A stretch of DNA of 64,000 nucleotides from Prinia subflava (GCF_021018805.1 NC_086283.1:7577162-7641161); one strand, 5' to 3'. Counted from the stretch's first letter, positions 25,601 through 40,400 are shown. Notes: generated by a model from the letters alone, not told the origin. Translations and numbers: made by a program.

Positions 25601-27246
25601 ATAAGGGAAGTCTCAAACTCTCAAAGAAACTGGCCAAGTAACCCAAAAGGATAAATAAAATTCCTATAGGGGGCACCTCCAAGTTTTAGGAACAAGTTTT
25701 CTTTTTGGAACAACTTTTATACCTTCTAAAAATAAATGTTACCTCATCAAGAAGCAGAGCCTTTTAATCAGCAGCTTTACAGCAGAATTCATAACTGCAT
25801 CAGGGAACAACATATTTCAGAGAAAATTTTAAGAATTAAAAAGATGCTAAAAGAGGAAGAGTCCTAATATTTTATCCTGAGCTCCTACCTGCTCTCATCC
25901 CGATAGGTCCCTTAGTTTTCTGCATCCCCATTTGACTGTCATTTGAAAGAAAATAGTTGATGGGAGGTGCAGCTTTGAGATAAGCATCAGAAAGCATGTC
26001 TGCATTTGGCTCTTTATGCTAGAACTTAAGAAAAACATGGAGTTTTATTTAGCTTGTTAGTCATCCGATTTTCATTTAAAGGTCATTTTCACATAGTTAG
26101 CTCCCAACTGGTATTTCTCATGCAGTATTGGAATTTCAACATTTCTCAAAATATTTTAATGTCTATAATTTATGAAGGACTGAATAGTCACAATTTGCAC
26201 AAGGTTTTCAAATAAGCAGTTCTTAATGGGCTGTTTCAATACTGTTTGAACAAGAGTATCCGAAACAGTGAGACTTATCTATTCTGACATTAAGTGAAGC
26301 TATACTTTCATATACAAAATGGAAAAGATTTCTGATAGTACTATTGAAGCACCATTCACTTTTGCTAGGGCTGGCTCAAACATTTGATACAGCTGTATTC
26401 TTGTGTTTGGTAGCTGCAGAAAAATGGCCTGTAAAAGTACAGTTTGAAGTAACATGAGAGAACATTTATCTATATCACAGTTACTGGGAAACAATTGTTA
26501 ACTAGCTTATATTTCAGTCAACTAAATTTTTAATACTACCTATGGAACTAGAACTAAGAATGAAGCCAGGTTACTGCTGCTATCTAGACAGCAATGAATA
26601 AAAACTTGCTTTTAGGGGTTTCTCCTTAATTTTTATTTTTGAAAGCATTCCAGGTTTCAGTTAATTTTTATAGTATCCCTTCTTCCAGGCTATATGTACA
26701 TCTCACAGCAAGCAGACTGATGAAAGCGAGAAAAAAGAAACCCATCACCACCCAAAGCCTCCAAAAGACAACTGCTGTGATGCTAAAGAACTGCAAGTAA
26801 AACAAAGCTGGATTAGAGAAGTACCATTCATTATCATCACATTACCACATGCAATAAATGCTAACTTTTTTTATAAAAAGCATTAACTACTTACACAATA
26901 TAAAATTCTTTTCAGCAGTAGAAATAGAGCAGTTACTCCCTCTACCTTCAGACAGGGATTCTGCAAGTCCCTCATTTAGGATTACTTACGTACCAAGAGA
27001 AGACATATTTAAGGACTACATCCCTACTTGCCTAGAGGAGAATAGAGGAGAAAAGCTAAGTTACAGGTTAACCATTTGTACAAACCAAGTTTTACCAGTC
27101 CTGTGGAATTCTGTTTCTTCTACCTCTTAATAGTAAAAAGTATGTTAGGTTCCATTTTCCTAGTAATTCATTATCCAGTGTGTTCAATAGCAGTGCCAGG
27201 TTTCTGAAACAGTTTGTCCCAAAAAGCACAAAAAACCACATTCGTA

Positions 27247-27370
27247 GCACCACAGAATGGTTTGGGTTGAAAACAACCTTAAAGATCATCTAGTTCCTAG
27301 CCCTCCTGCCATGAGCAGGGACGCCTCCATTAGACCATGTCCTCAAAGCCCCATCCAACCTGTCCCCAGT
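27247..27370 (-). repeat. CR1 LINE 3' end fragment
   Basis: The plus strand reads 'cacagaatggtttgggttg', 'aaccttaaagatcatctagt', 'cctgccatgagcagggacgc' and 'caaagccccatccaacctg', the classic CR1 3' terminal text reverse complemented. It breaks off after about 120 bases. Confidence 0.9.
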
Positions 27371-27711
27371 AAGCAAGCAAGGAAAAGAAGTATCTTTAAG
27401 GTCCTTTATCATTTTGAACACTGCTGAGTAGGTTTGCCTTAACTGCATGAAGGCATCTTCAAAAGAGTCTGATGTCCTTTATAGGTGACACCATGACATG
27501 GCTAGATTTTCATTGTGATTATTACCCTTCTCTTTCAAGAAACAAGATCACAATAGCTACCAAATATTTGTTATCTTTTAGTTCTACTGTAACTCAGTCT
27601 AGAAATAATCCACACCTATATGACAAAGTTGGTTTTATTTGCAGGTTAACAATCTTTCCTATAACAAGTGTTTTGAGAATGGTCAGTCACATATCTGTAG
27701 AACCAGCAGAA

Positions 27712-28345
27712 TGAACAGAATAATTCAGGTTAGAAGAAACCTCAGGAGGTCTCTGGGCCTCTGGCCAGGATCAGCAATGACTCAGGGTTTCAGTCCAGCA
27801 GTAGTTTTAAAGCGTACAAAGATTCACAACCTCCCCAAGCAGCCGCTTTCACTGCATGGTTGTTCTTACAGTGAAAGTTGGACTGTCACTTCTGTTGGTG
27901 TTTTGTTTGTTTTTTAATTGTGAAATCTACTGGTTTTATATCTACTTCTAATAAGAAGTCACAGCCTTGGTATTTCATCTTCCTACTGCTGCGAAGAGCC
28001 TGGCCCCGATGTTCCTGATGGCACCCTTGCAGGTATGAAGGGGTTGCAGTCAGGTACCTCCGAGACCTCTCTTCTTCAGGCTGAAGCAACCCAGGCTCCC
28101 CTCCCAGGCCTGTGCTCCAGCCTTCTGCCCACCCTGATGGTTCCTCTGCTGGGCTTGCTGCCAGTTCATGTTTTGCCTGGATCAAGCACTAAAAACTAGA
28201 TATAGTATTCTAGACACAGCTAAGTAGTATTGAGCAGAGAGGAATAATCACTTCCCTACAAATAATGACTACGCTCCTACCTATTAAATACAGCTCAGGA
28301 CAGTGTTGGCTGCCTTCACTGTCAATGCACACTGCTAAATCCCTT
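27712..28345 (-). repeat. Old CR1 LINE fragment
   Basis: Degraded CR1 text in reverse complement: 'ttcaggttagaagaaacctc', then 'caggctgaagcaacccaggc', 'ctgtgctccagcc', 'tagtattctagacacagc', 'gagaggaataatcacttccc', 'gttggctgccttcactg' and 'caatgcacactgct'. More diverged than the copy at 29297-30458, so older. Internal indels are likely. Confidence 0.75.
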
Positions 28346-29296
28346 TTCAACAGAGGCAAAAGTATTAACATTTTAACATTAAAGTCTAATGCCTAAAGAC
28401 TCCCTCACAACTTCTTTATACCAGAAAAATAAGATTAAATCTTCTTCCTGCTTAACCCATACTCCCCAAAATGAGACTGTTTCAATGTTTCAGATTTACA
28501 CAGAAAGGTCTGCTAACCTGAAGTGATAGTTAAGCTCTGAATCAGCTGCTTTTGAATAAAGGAAAAAAAGGTTCTCTATCACTGCATATTTTGTAACATT
28601 GCAAAAAATGTTTGGCTCATAACCTTCTATTCATTAGAAAAGTCTGTTATAGACACTGTACAAAGTGTGGAAGTCACTGTACTACCTCAGTCTCATCAGA
28701 CAAAATAATACCAAAAACGAATGCCAAAATAAGCCTCTGTATCAGGCTTTTATGTGCAGACTGTCTTCTCACTGCTAACTCCTTTAATTCTGCTAGAGCT
28801 TCACAGACACTGCTGAAGAGCCACTATCCAAAGCAAGGTTCTTCTCAAAGAGACAGCAAGGTCCAAAGATTTTTCAAGAACCTACCACCACATCTGATGC
28901 CTCAAATCTTTCCTAGCAGACACAAAAGTTGCAGACTCTGGCTGTGGGGTAAGGAGGACCCAGCCCAGGAGACAGAATGTTTTAAACTATTTTGTGAAAT
29001 TTGCCACCTAGTTACCGAGGGTAAAGGTTGCACTTCATATTGGAAAGTCAGACCCAGAGATTAGTCACCACTTTCAGTAGAGTGTGGTGAGGAGTCACAG
29101 TGACTAATGTGTATTTTAAAGTGACTGTACTACAGCTTATCAGCCATCAGGCAGCTAGAAGGGGAAGTTACATACTCAGTAAATTTATCATCAGTGATAT
29201 ACCCTAAATATACTTGAGTAATTATTCAGAAGATAATGCTTGTCAAATTTTCCCCCTGTATTAATTCCAAAAAGCAGCTGTGCCAACTCCAAAATC

Positions 29297-30458
29297 ACAG
29301 AATCACACAGAATCACTAGGGTTGGAAGAGACCTTCAAAGTCATCAAGCCCAACTCATGCCCAAACACCTCAACGAAACCATGGCACTGAGTGCCACATG
29401 CAATATTCTTTTAAACACAGCCAGGAAAGAAAACTCCACCACCTCCCCAGGGAGACCACTACATGAAAAAGTTTTTCCTAATATCCAACCTGTATTTCCC
29501 TTGGCACAGCTTGAGGCTGTGTCCTCTCGTTCTGGCAGCTGCTGCCTGGGGAAAGAGACCAACCCCCACCTGGCTACAGCCACCTTTCAGGAGGTTGTAG
29601 AGTGATAAGGTCATCTCTGAGTTTCCTTTTCTCCAGGCTAAACAACCCCTGTTCCCTCAGCCGTTCCTCACAGGGTTTGTGTTCTCAGCCCCTCACCAGC
29701 CTCGTTGCCTCCTCTGAACGTGCTCAAGCATCTCAACGTCCTCCCCAGACTGAGGCCCAGAACTGGACACAGCACTTGAGGTGGAGCCTCACCAGTGCCC
29801 AGTACAGGGGAAGAATGACCTCCCTGCTCCTGCTGGCCACACCATCCCTGATGCAGGCCAGGATGCCCTTGGCCTTCTCGGCCACCAGGGCCCACTGCTG
29901 GCTCATGTTCACTGCTGTCACCAGAACCCCCAGGTCCCTTTCTGCCTGGGCACTGTCCAGCCACACCATCTCCAGCCTGTAACAGTGCAGGGGGTTATTG
30001 GGGTCAAAATTCAGGACTCGGCACTTGGACTTATTAAACTTCACCTTGTTGGACTCTGCCCATCCCTCTAACCATTCCAGGTCTCTCTGCAGAGCCCTCC
30101 CACCTTCCAAAAGATCGACACACGCTCCCAGGTTACTGTCATCTGCAAATTTACTAATGAAAGACTCAACACCCTCATCCATGTCATCAATAAAAATATT
30201 GAACAGAGCTGGCCCCAGCACAGCCCCCTGAGGGACACCACTGGTGCCTGGCCCCAGCTGGATGCAGCGCCATCACCACCTCTCTCTGGGCTTGGCCATC
30301 CAGCCAGTTCCTAACCCAGAAAAGAGGACTCCTGTCCAAGCCATGGGCTGCCAGCTTTTCCAGGAGTGTGCTGTGGGAGACAGTGCCAAAGGCCTTGCTG
30401 AAGTCCAGGCAGACAACATCCACAGCCTTTCCTGCATCCAAAAAAGAGGTCACATTTA
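29297..30458 (-). repeat. CR1 LINE, 1.16 kb, with reverse-transcriptase remnant
   Basis: This is the best preserved CR1 copy in the window. The plus strand starts with tail-like 'cacagaatcacacagaatca', so the element runs on the minus strand. The frame at 30453-30187 contains CLDFSKAF (a reverse-transcriptase block with the first catalytic Asp) and NWLDGQAQREVV. A different frame at 30221-29733 contains [16 protein letters not shown] and [10 protein letters not shown] with the FADD catalytic pair, then the thumb region. The switch of frame near 30235-30250 is a frameshift, and the 5' two thirds of the element are missing, so it cannot move. LINE families of this kind are normal in birds. Confidence 0.92.
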
Positions 30459-33400
30459 TGAGAACATTCTAGTGTATTTTCTGCAACAACAAGATCCGTA
30501 CCCCTAATGGTTTAAAGTGAGAGGACAGTAATTGCTTAAATCTGCAGAACATTTTACAGTATCAGCAATAATACATACACAAGTTGCACAATCCAGAGAA
30601 AAGCTGCTTTAGCACTGAGGTGTACACAGAGGCTGCTACCTCAAAACTCACGTTTTTAAAAAACCTAAAACAGACAACAGTCCTTGTAAAGCATAGGACT
30701 GTAATCCTCACCCCACATGAGCTCTTCGGAGAGGGCATATTTAAAACTAATTAGTGTCATACTATAAGCTGGTTTCACATATCCTGCAGTTCATGTGGCA
30801 CATTACAAATTGTGACTGTGGTACAAAGCAGCAACAGTTACTGTGTTCAGAGGCTCAAACAGTGAAAACATCTCCTTTCAGTCAATATCTACACACCCAC
30901 ATACCCCCTTGTCTGATGGTATTCTGACCAATGTTTTACCCTCTATGCCAACACGAGAAGTCAAGCACACTACACACTGTTAAAACCAGTCAGGAAAGAA
31001 TCAATGACTCATTTCTCCTCTCTTCTCCTTAAGAACAGTTTTCAGTTGTTCAGCTCTGTGTTGATGTAGTTGCCTGGAAAGCTTTATGAATATTAGTTAA
31101 GAAGGATGATGCTGACATAATACATCATCTACTGGTCACAGTAAACAGAGTGACTAAAACTCACCAGGAAACATGATGTAGTCCCTATTTTGGTCTTCCC
31201 CTCTACCTTCTTGCCACACCTACCACCAAGCAGCAACAGCCTAAGGCTCGGGCATCACAGTCAGTATCCCCAGTCAAACAGAAATGAGAATACACAGACC
31301 CCTCATTCAAGCCATTTGTTTACAGGCTCAGACATCCAAATCTACATCCAGCTCATACGCTAGATGCTTCCTTCCCACTTTTTCCCCCCACCCCCAGCAT
31401 TTGTTGACACATTTTCAGAACTAAAACCTGGTAAATTTAATTCAAACACCAAGAAGTTAAGAGTACTGAGCAATTTCAGTAATTACCACAATCAATCCAG
31501 ATGTGTTTACTTATGGGATTAGAAGACCAGCAAAGAACCCTTCCATAATATACTCTTCAAGCTTCCAGTCTGCAATAACCAAAATTATATCAAGCTTTCT
31601 ATATGTAACTGGGTTTCTCACTGAAGTTCTAAGCACTACACAGTTAAAAAAGGCAACACAACCTTCCAATGCAGTCCTATGGTTTTCTTTAAACTTGAAC
31701 AAGTATTCCATTAGCTCAAAGCACTCTATTAATAGAAGAAAATACTTTCCACATTATGCTGGCAAGAAAAAACATTTCCTTTTTATATTATTTAATTCAG
31801 AAAATACACTGTTTAACTTCAAATACTAAACACTTAAGCCCTATACAGTTCAACACTTTCTTCTTCATTTTTGTGTCTGCCACAGACTGACGAACAAAAC
31901 ACTTATTTCATTAAGATAATCACTCCTCCTGCCTGGCAAGCTATCTCCCCATAACACAGGGTATCACTGTTCAATAAATTTTCTGAGAGGATGTTAACAG
32001 TGGGGCAGCAGTGGAAAATAATTACAATCTAAAACCTTCCTGTAAAACCTTTCCCAGATATTTTGCTACCTCCATTCCAGTCTCACCCTAGAGGCCAGAA
32101 AAAGAGGCCAAGAATCCTATTAATGTGTTTTTACTGCCCCTCACAGAGCTACTATTTAAGAACCTAACTAAACATCTCCAAAATAATTCAAACCTCTCTT
32201 CATTATTCCCTGCTGAACTGCAGCCTACAATAAAAACAACTTTGCATTGAACATCAGGGCAATAACGAAATTCCTTTATGCCAAGTCGCTCATGAGACTG
32301 AGCACAAGGGCTTTCACCATTCATATCACTACTTTCATTTATTTGTCTTCCCCTTCTCACCAAATAGTTTGAGAATCCCATTGCTTTTTAAAAAGCTTTT
32401 AAAAGATATTTAAAGAACCAACTTAGTCAGAAAGTATTTAAATAAGGAATGTAGTGATGTTCAAATTCCCACTTATTAAAAATATAATATTAAACCTATT
32501 TCTGCAAGAAAACAGTTGAAAAGCATCTCCAGCATTGCTCCTGCAAAGCCATTATTAGGGTCTTTCATTGTAACATCACACAACTGCTTTGTAACACCTA
32601 CAGGCACACACAGCATAACTAAAAAGGTACAAATGAAATTAATGATTGAAATTACATTGATCTTATCCTACCAGTTGGTAAAACCTGGTGTGAAAGGACT
32701 GAGGTGACTCTCAGTCTACACAGAATGATTTATATTACACTGTATCATCATGTGCCTCAAGTAGCAACTTACACACTTTAAGCTGTGTTGTACTCAAGGA
32801 AGGCTTCTGGTCATCACTGAATCCCTTACCTTTACAGGCAAGCAAAGGATCATTCAAACCAATCAAGCCTGAATGTCAAGTGGAAATACAAACTAGACAA
32901 TCAAACTGCCTGCTAAATGTGTTCATACCAGCAGCACAGTATGCTGCACTGAACATCATCTATTTTCCATTTCTTTAAATAACTTCACTCTCACTTTAAA
33001 TTTTGAGTCAAGAGACTACTTCCACAGGAAAAAACCCCACAAGATGGAAATCAGGACCACTTCTGACCTTTACCTTACTGTCTGTGAAAAAATTTGGGGC
33101 AAAGGAAATAAAGAATGTGTGATCAAAAAAGATGTTTCAGGAAGGACATTTGAAAAAAGTGATTTACAAACAGACATCGTAATTCTTGGTCACATTTTTA
33201 TGGGAGGTCCTAGAGCTCTAAAGCTTACTTTAGAGTAGAAAGTATTTTATAAAAGTTATCCAAAAAGCATTTTATGGCATTCTTACCCCAATGTCCAGCA
33301 GACACATTGATTTGTGAAGAGGAAGGGAGGCCAAAGAGGTGCCATGTAGACTAGCTGAAACATTGAGGACCAAACAGATTCTATAAACTGTTCCCCAGTC

Positions 33401-36400
33401 AGAACAGCAGCTGACAAAACTGTTTAGGACAAAGTGAGTCTCATCTTTAGACACCCTGAGACCAAGTGACATTGTGAATGTGTGCTAAGTAGCCATGGTG
33501 TACAGTAAATAAGTAGTGAATCAACTAATTCCACATGATCAGTTACAAAAGTCTAAGGACAGAACTAAGTGTTCAACTGGAAATAGTGCCAATCAGTTTT
33601 AAAAGAGAATGAAGGCAAAATTAGGGCACAGTAAGGACAATTCTGTTCTACCAACTGTCTCTTTCTGTGAAGGAGGGCACTATCTTACTATATTCTGCTA
33701 TTTCTGCTGTGTTCCTGCCTAAGTTTTCCTCAAAAATACCAAGAATACATCAAGAGATTGGCATCTATCAGCAAGGAGAGATCACATTCTGGTTTTATAA
33801 GTAACCTTCTAAATTTGGACAAATAAACACAATCTGAGAAAATGGTTGTCTAGAGCAGAGCTTGAAATCAAGACACAATAGTGGCTTGGATTTCAAGAGC
33901 TTTCATTAACATAGCACTACAGCAAGCCAGGCCACTTTTTAAGGTACTTACCCAACTAAATACAGGCCAGGACAAGGGCTTACACAACACAGCCTCTGCT
34001 AACATCATCTGTTGTAGGAACTGCTCCTGCACGGCCATTTTACAGCTAGAGCCACTGCCGGTGTCTTTGGTCTCAACTACTTTCCTCTCAGTGAGTATAC
34101 ATGCCAGGAGCAGGATGGTACATCCAAGTATCAGTGGCACCAAGAATACCCTAAATTCAAATCTATTCTAGAGATACAGCAAAGGGAATCAAGGGAAGTC
34201 TTGATTCAGGGATTTATCCTTTAAGGTCCCCACATCAGTTGCACTTGAGCGCTACTTTAAAAGGTGAGTAACTTCACTATTTCAAAGGTGCACGACTGAA
34301 GCACAAAATACTCACATGGCAAGGACAATATTAAACATGTGAAAGCCACACCTTGCATGACAGACATTGCACAACAAGAACCACCCCACAGGAGCAATTA
34401 CAGGTCTGCAGAGCAGAGAGGCAGCAGCCTTCTAGACTTGTGCAAGCCAATTAGGAAGAAATAAAAAAAAAAATCACTTTACACTAGGTTACAACCATAA
34501 CACATGAGGTGCTCAGATGTTAATGACAGCTGGGGCAGACCAAGATGGTCTAAAACATTCCATACCAATCCCAGCCGATGGAATCTCTTAACACAGCTAT
34601 ATCAAGACAACATCTTTAGAAAGATGGGAATGGTTCAGGACTGGTCATAAAAGCTGCCACCCAGAAAGGTATATTTTACTTATCTGGAAGCAGAAGTCAG
34701 GCTGGGATACTAGATGGATTTCAGCCCATGTTAAGCTATTCCCCTCTTGGTGCAGAAGAATTAATTAGTTAAGTTCATGCAAACAGTCTAGGCCATGTAT
34801 GTTTAACTTACATGACAGGTCAATGTTAATTTTATTGAACCATGTGAAGTGCAGTTATCCATATTGTATAGCTGTATAAACAATGATAGTGGATCACAAA
34901 TTACCCACTCATTGGTAAGCTTTGTTGATAAAGAACAGAAGAAATTTATCTGAAATCCCAGAGCAGATCTATTTTCTCTCCTTCCTAATACTTACACTTG
35001 AAAAAAGTAACAAGAAGTTTAAAAAAAAGTCTTAACACAAGGAATGCAAAATGCTGTTCTAGCATAAGACACAAATTGAGTTAGAATTTTAGTTTAACAC
35101 CTTCAGAGAGAATCTATGCTCTACAGCAGATACATTACTCCTGCCTGAAACCTTCCAGATGGGCTCCATCTCTCATGCAAAACAAAGAACAGAAAAGAAA
35201 CAGCTTTTATACACAGCAGTGTTACAGTCTAGCAAAGACTGTAAACAAATCAGCCCAAAAAATAAGTCCAACCTTTGAACAAATCTGATTGCCTTTTCAG
35301 ATAATGCACATTGTGAGCTGCCATAAGTATTGAATACTCATATGTGTGGGTCTTATGCAGAAAAGAAGTGCCACATATTTAAAATGAAGGCATCTGCCAA
35401 AGCCTAGATTTTCCTATATTCCTGCGACAGCTTTACAGAATACTTTCAAACAAGTTAAGTATTGAAGCTTAACAGTTTAATTCCAACTAGTGTAACTACC
35501 CTAATCTAAAAAGGATTGTTCAGAGAAAGTTCTTGGCTTCCCAAGGTTTCCTCATGTCTGACAATAAGATTTACAAAACAGATTTAGACAGAACCGACAC
35601 TCGCTCTGTTCTGCTTCTATGGGGCAAGAGCACAAATCGTGATCTCTTATTCTGCAAGGGGGCAGTCAGGGCAATCACCTGAACTGTCCAGTATAAAAAC
35701 TTGCAGTATAATTCCTTAAGCATATTCAGACACCAGAACATATAGACACATATTCATATGTGAATATTAGCATATTCATAGACACATAGTGAGACACTTT
35801 CCAGGAAGTACCTGAATTGCCACTAACCCTCAACACTTGAGTTAATGCACAGACTTCACAGCAGGCAACTGAAAAACAAACACAAACTTCCAACAAACAC
35901 CGAATAAAAACCCCTGCTGGAACAGGTACTATTCAGTCTAACTATGAAAACCACTTTAACATACACAGGAGACAGAAAAACACAAGACAAGGGGCTCACA
36001 CACCCACAGACCCTTATAGAGCTGTAACTGCTAGGTAAAAAGCTACATGTTCCTTGGCACGTATCAGCATGAAAATCTATCTGACATACAGCTTGATTAT
36101 CTGCAAACATATCTCACGGGCAATCGCTGAGTGCTACCTGGCTAAGAGGTTAACAGACACAAAGGCCCTCTCAGACCTCTGAATTGTACTAGACCTACAG
36201 GACTTGCAAAAACTAGACATGAGAGGTGTGGAAACAGTGTTATAAAACAGTCATAATAGTGACAAGACAAAAACATCATCCTAAATAAAAATACATTTTC
36301 TGTCCACTAAGACTGTCTTTTACTCCCACCAAATCACACACTATGACAAATACACAACACTAAAAATACCATCCTACAGTTTATAAGCCTTTTGATGAAA

Positions 36401-37340
36401 GGATAAAGCCTTTTTCTCTGATTGGAAACACTATAGAATATCACTATAAAAGGATGTGTCAGGACATTTTTCATGCTACATTCTCAACAATGCATGACCA
36501 AATCATAAGCTGTGTAATATCAGCCTAAACCCTCCTGAGCAATACAAACCATTAAAATCAGAAGCATCTTTGTAATAGTGTTATGGAAGATTAACCAAGA
36601 TAAGAGTTCTTCAAGCAAATTTTGGAAGCCCAAGTACAATATTCCTCCTGTAGCCATCCTTGTAACTGCAATAGAGACTTTGATAAGAATGAACTTTATA
36701 TGCATGTTACACACATCACAGTCAAATTTTGACTAAGCCGTGTTGCCTGTCACATTCTAGAAAGGCTTGCAGTGCTAAAAGCTTTGTTCCTCATTCTACT
36801 ACCACAGGACAGAGAGGGAGAATAGGAAGAAAGCACATATGCCTCCACACCCAAAGAGAGTTACAGGTAAGGTAAAAGAACACAGTTCTAGTGTTTGTCC
36901 TTACTGCAGCATAACAGAACAGAGAGCTTCTGCTTTCCTGCCACTCTTCTCTGCCCTCCAGGCTTTTGAAGTGGAATAGTATCCCATTTTTAATTCAGTC
37001 ATTCAGTTCTGAGCTCCTCAAATATAAGACAGGAAAGAGTTTCATCAAACTCTATGATGTTTAAGAGTTTATATTACAATTTATCTTCGTACAAATTAAG
37101 GGAAAAAAACTCAAACAAGAAACTTTTTATGTGAACATTCATTCTGCATAGTAAACTAAGCCATGCACCTTACCTTGCTCAGATTGTCCAGTGACTAGGA
37201 AGTAATCTATACAAGTAAGCATAAACTGCCTGCAATCTGTAAAATTATGCTTAAAAAAAACCCCAAACACTTCATATCAAAGAAAAATGCTTTTAGAGCA
37301 AGAAGTATAATTATTTAGCCCAACTACTTGACCTTTGCTC

Positions 37341-37427
37341 TTTGAGCTATTGTGTCTGAAATAACTGAGGTATTTGAGGCATTGTGCCTCAAATAACTTT
37401 TAAAAGTCAGTACAAGTTACTGACTTT
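37341..37427. repeat. Tandem 32-bp duplication with two hairpins
   Basis: A unit starting TTTGAG at 37341 recurs at 37373 with four mismatches over its first 26 bases. The second copy forms a perfect 11-bp stem (37371-37381 with 37385-37395, loop TTG). Directly after it lies a second perfect stem of 10 bp (37403-37412 with 37418-37427, 5-base loop). Confidence 0.75.
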
Positions 37428-40400
37428 ACCAGTGAGACACACGTTATTCCACCCTACTTTACATCGTTTGTTCCAAACAGAATAATGAAGAAATGTCGCT
37501 TATCTTAACGCTTATGCCTGTTTGCACATATGGAAATAGCTGTGCCATTTTTTAAGACCTGCATGGAGGAAGCTAATGACCATGGTTACTGCAAAACACA
37601 AAACAAAGGCCAACAAGAAAACTATTCTCATTGGAAAGCACTTGCCATTCAGCTGTGTAGCATGTGTAGTATTCAGTTTCCAAGTCATAGTTATCGCTAA
37701 AAAGATGAATTCTGACTAATCTGGAAATTCAGGATACAACCACTGCATCGGACTGAAGTTTAAACCCATAATGCTAAACTCTTCAATAAGTTGCCTTAAT
37801 ATTAACTTCCAAATTAACTTCCAAGTTTACTATGGCACCTTGAAAGGAACAATGCCTTTAATACTTCTTGCTTCAGTGCCAAACAGGATGCCACAGCCCT
37901 TCCTTCCTCTCAAGACTGAAGTCCATCATGAAAATTAAAAAAATTCTAGGAAAACAAAAACACTAGAGTGTTGTTTTTCTATGTTAGTGCATGAGCACTT
38001 TTAATAGTCAGTAACAGGATTCAAACCATTTCGGCTGATGTGCTGTCTCATAGAATGGAAATAAACAGAGTTTCACTTTGGAGCACCACCTTTAGTGTTC
38101 TGGCACATTTTCCAGATCAAGTAGAGTTCATTTTTTTTCCCCAAAATGTTAAGATCGTTTCCCACAGCTGCGTGCAAAGTATATGGATGCTTTCAAAGCA
38201 ATTTGCAAACAATTGTGTTAAAAACAGCGTCTGCATTTTAGTAACAGCATCTTAAGCAAGTGTATTAATTTTTACTTATAAATTAGAGCCAAGTTTTGGC
38301 CTCTAAAACACCAAGATGGTATGCCAGAAGACAAGAATGAACTCTTGTCAAGTGACACTCAAACTAATATACAAAATCTGAGTAAAATAAAATTAAGACA
38401 AAATCATGGTTCAGAGATTGGCATTGTAAGGAACTCTTACCTTGCATCCTTACAGATTAGTAAGGTATTATGCTTTGGTAGGACTTCTGTGAGGCTCCTA
38501 ATATACAGGAACTAAAAGTAACACTAGTTAACTTTTCAAGCTACAACATATCAATAGTTTCTACACACTCCTGAAAAAGAAGTTAGGTTACCAGAAAAAA
38601 AAGCACCTATGAACTAATCCAAATTAGAGTCGTAAGAATTAACATCTCTCAGTATTACACAAAAAAACCCCACCAAAACAAAATGGGGTTTTCAGAATTT
38701 CGGTTTAAATGCTTTTGATTTTTTACAGAAATTATAGTACATAAATTTGAACCAGAATAACTGTCAGAAGATGAAACAGAATTCTACATTAAGTGTTGGT
38801 TTGGCACTGTTAAAACAGTAACAAAGCACTACAGTTTTTAAGATGTCCATTTTAAGCAACTGCAGTGATGGGAACACTTTGCTCCAATATAGCTTGTGTT
38901 TGGTCTCCAACCAAGACATGGGCAGTGGTATTGGGCATAAAGCATCTACTGACAGCAAGTGCCGTTTCCCATTTACAAGGCTTATGTGAGGATGTAAAAA
39001 AATAAATTAAAAAAAAATCAAATAAACTAATTACTGTAGAAGCATACTAGAACTATCAACAAGCCACAGGATCATATCATGCCCTCCAGATGAAAGACAG
39101 AATTAATGACCATGAGGCATGACCTCCTCTACTGCTGCTTTTCTTCAGTAAATTATGTCACCTAAATAAGGAGACTGTCTCATTATTTCTGATTTAGCAG
39201 TAGTCTGGAATACTAAATGGAGCATATAGCGTTGAATTCAGTTTCTTGGATAGGACATAAGCATAACAAAGCTGAAACAGGGAAAAAAAGTCTGGAGACT
39301 GTCTTCTTATTTAGCTCTGGTCCACTAACCAGCTGTCCGGCACTAGAGTGAACATAAGCAGGAACTTGGGTGTGTGCATAAGTAAACATTTTGTCACTGT
39401 TATTTACATTTCACATGGCTGAAACGAACTGTAAAGTCATTCAGCACTCATCACACAACAGTTTAAGATCTTAGGAGGCTAAACAGAACACACACTCAAA
39501 AAAGAGAAAAATTAGAAAATACAAATATATTTCAACATTAAAAAAACAAATAGTGAGAGCAGGTGACTTTTTAATAAAGGACTTTTACAGACAAGTGTTC
39601 TATTCAAGGTTTTCTGGGGAGGTAATATATGCCAAAATACTTGTAATAATACTTCAAGATATGAAAAACATTACCTTTTGCTTAGGGTTTTAAGGTATGT
39701 CTTACAAGATCCAAGACACCTGTTCTTTGAGGCTGGGCAGATTTCTGCACTCCGGTAGGATTAAATATTCCCATTTATTTTATTGTTAACTCAGAAAGAA
39801 AAAACAGAACCAAAACCACAACCCAAACCAACCAACCAAAAATACCTAACAAATTTAAATTCTAATAATAGAAACATGAACTATGATCATAGATGTATGA
39901 TCAAGCAAAACAAAAAACCCATCCTTCTCTTAAGTTAGACACTACAAACACAAACTCCAGTAAGTTTTGATACCTTTGATAGTGACACTTTGCTATGAGA
40001 ACTTGCATAAAGATAGAATAAATTAACTAATACTGGGCTTTTTTATTTATGTGGAATTAGTCCGTACCAGTAGTTAAAACTTCACTCTGACTATTTAAGC
40101 TTACAGCAGCAGCAAGACTGACAAAGGCCTAAGATATCAACAGGCTGTCTAGGCAAGAAAAACTTCTTTCCCAAATGTAAGGAGGTTACAGAACTCTACG
40201 TGGGCCATACTTTATGACTAAGAGGTAAACCTGCCTTTGAAACATTTCACTAAGAACATGACCAATTGCCTGGGGACCCTTGAAAACCAGTGATCATAAA
40301 CTGCTGCAGGCAGATTGTAGATTCTCAGATGGGGGATAACAAAAAACACCCTAAATATAAACAGCTTCCTGGGGTTTTTCCCTCACTTTTGTTGATTTCT

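Noticed and set aside
28612..29064. 150-codon open frame on the plus strand
   Set aside because: It starts at a TTG rather than ATG, has no recognisable motif, and lies in a probable SGMS2 intron on the opposite strand. Likely chance.
29733..30221. 162-codon frame with FADD motif as a functional reverse transcriptase
   Set aside because: The element is 5' truncated and frame-shifted from its upstream block; it is a dead LINE copy.
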